From the NCBI RefSeq assembly GCF_900111255.1, contig NZ_FOGP01000001.1, forward strand, positions 470,894 through 534,893: a DNA stretch of 64,000 nt, in the 5' to 3' direction. The stretch's first letter is position 1. The number at the start of each line of letters is the position of its first letter. Positions 63,991-64,000 of this stretch are shown one piece after another. A program made the translations under genes and the position numbers. The stretch comes from Parafannyhessea umbonata. Lineage in GTDB: Bacteria > Actinomycetota > Coriobacteriia > Coriobacteriales > Atopobiaceae. A model generated the notes under the pieces. It was given only the letters and a program-made list of their open reading frames with translations. It searched no databases and was not told where the DNA came from.

Positions 63991-64000
63991 TAGGACGATT

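Overview
The window is 64 kb of a high-GC, gene-dense bacterial chromosome. Gene content and order point to the actinobacterial class Coriobacteriia (Olsenella/Atopobium-like); this is inferred from gene content, not from a marker-gene search. The pointers are very GC-rich codon use, a dcw cell-division cluster with no ftsA (the actinobacterial state), mannose-family PTS genes followed by a DUF956 (ManO) gene, and GH1 and GH3 beta-glucosidases. I saw no rRNA, tRNA, CRISPR array or insertion sequence.

Layout. (1) 0.1-4.5 kb: a MarR-controlled heterodimeric ABC exporter on the minus strand. Its promoter is overlapped by three copies of a TTAGGTACCTAA-like palindrome. (2) 4.6-9.2 kb: a GtrA-like membrane protein, an alpha/beta hydrolase, methionyl-tRNA synthetase with an atypical KMSKS loop, and a DUF3267 zincin-like membrane protein. 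(3) 9.2-17.4 kb: the most disturbed stretch, concerned with glycosides. It holds the 3' remnants of a GHKL sensor kinase and a GH3 glycosidase that face away from one shared breakpoint, an intact membrane-anchored GH3, a second GtrA-like protein, a decayed GH1 pseudogene, an RpiR regulator and an intact GH1. (4) 17.6-19.7 kb: an unusual SGNH hydrolase fused to a GNAT acetyltransferase.

(5) 19.8-33.7 kb: housekeeping genes, namely dgt-rarA, a DUF948 protein with a degenerate anti-sigma-like protein and a SigB/F-type sigma factor, a PerM-family transporter, alaS-ruvX-mltG-yqeG, shikimate kinase with an AroB-like protein that lacks the catalytic residues, and a Xaa-Pro aminopeptidase. (6) 34-37.4 kb: a mannose-family PTS operon (EIIAB, IIC, IID) plus manO, behind a long AT-richer control region. 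(7) 37.5-46 kb: efp, asp23, nusB, xseB, tlyA, nadK, recN, pyrG and a Xer recombinase. (8) 46-64 kb: the dcw cluster in the order mraZ, rsmH, ftsL-like, ftsI, murF, mraY, murD, ftsW, murG, murC, murB, ftsQ, ftsZ, pgeF, yggS. murE is missing from its usual place between ftsI and murF.

How they work together. Regions 3 and 6 fit a fermentative gut or oral organism that imports sugars by PTS and hydrolyses beta-glucosides. Region 8 builds lipid II and the divisome from what looks like one long transcription unit. It starts at a promoter (TTGCAT, 17 bp, TATAGT) embedded in 10-bp-phased GTGTC repeats, a strong candidate for MraZ autoregulation. The observations most worth following up are that operator array, a 22-bp palindromic tandem repeat after the xer gene, the double-truncation breakpoint near 9.53 kb, the SGNH-GNAT fusion, and two apparent pseudoenzymes (the AroB-like and RsbW-like proteins).
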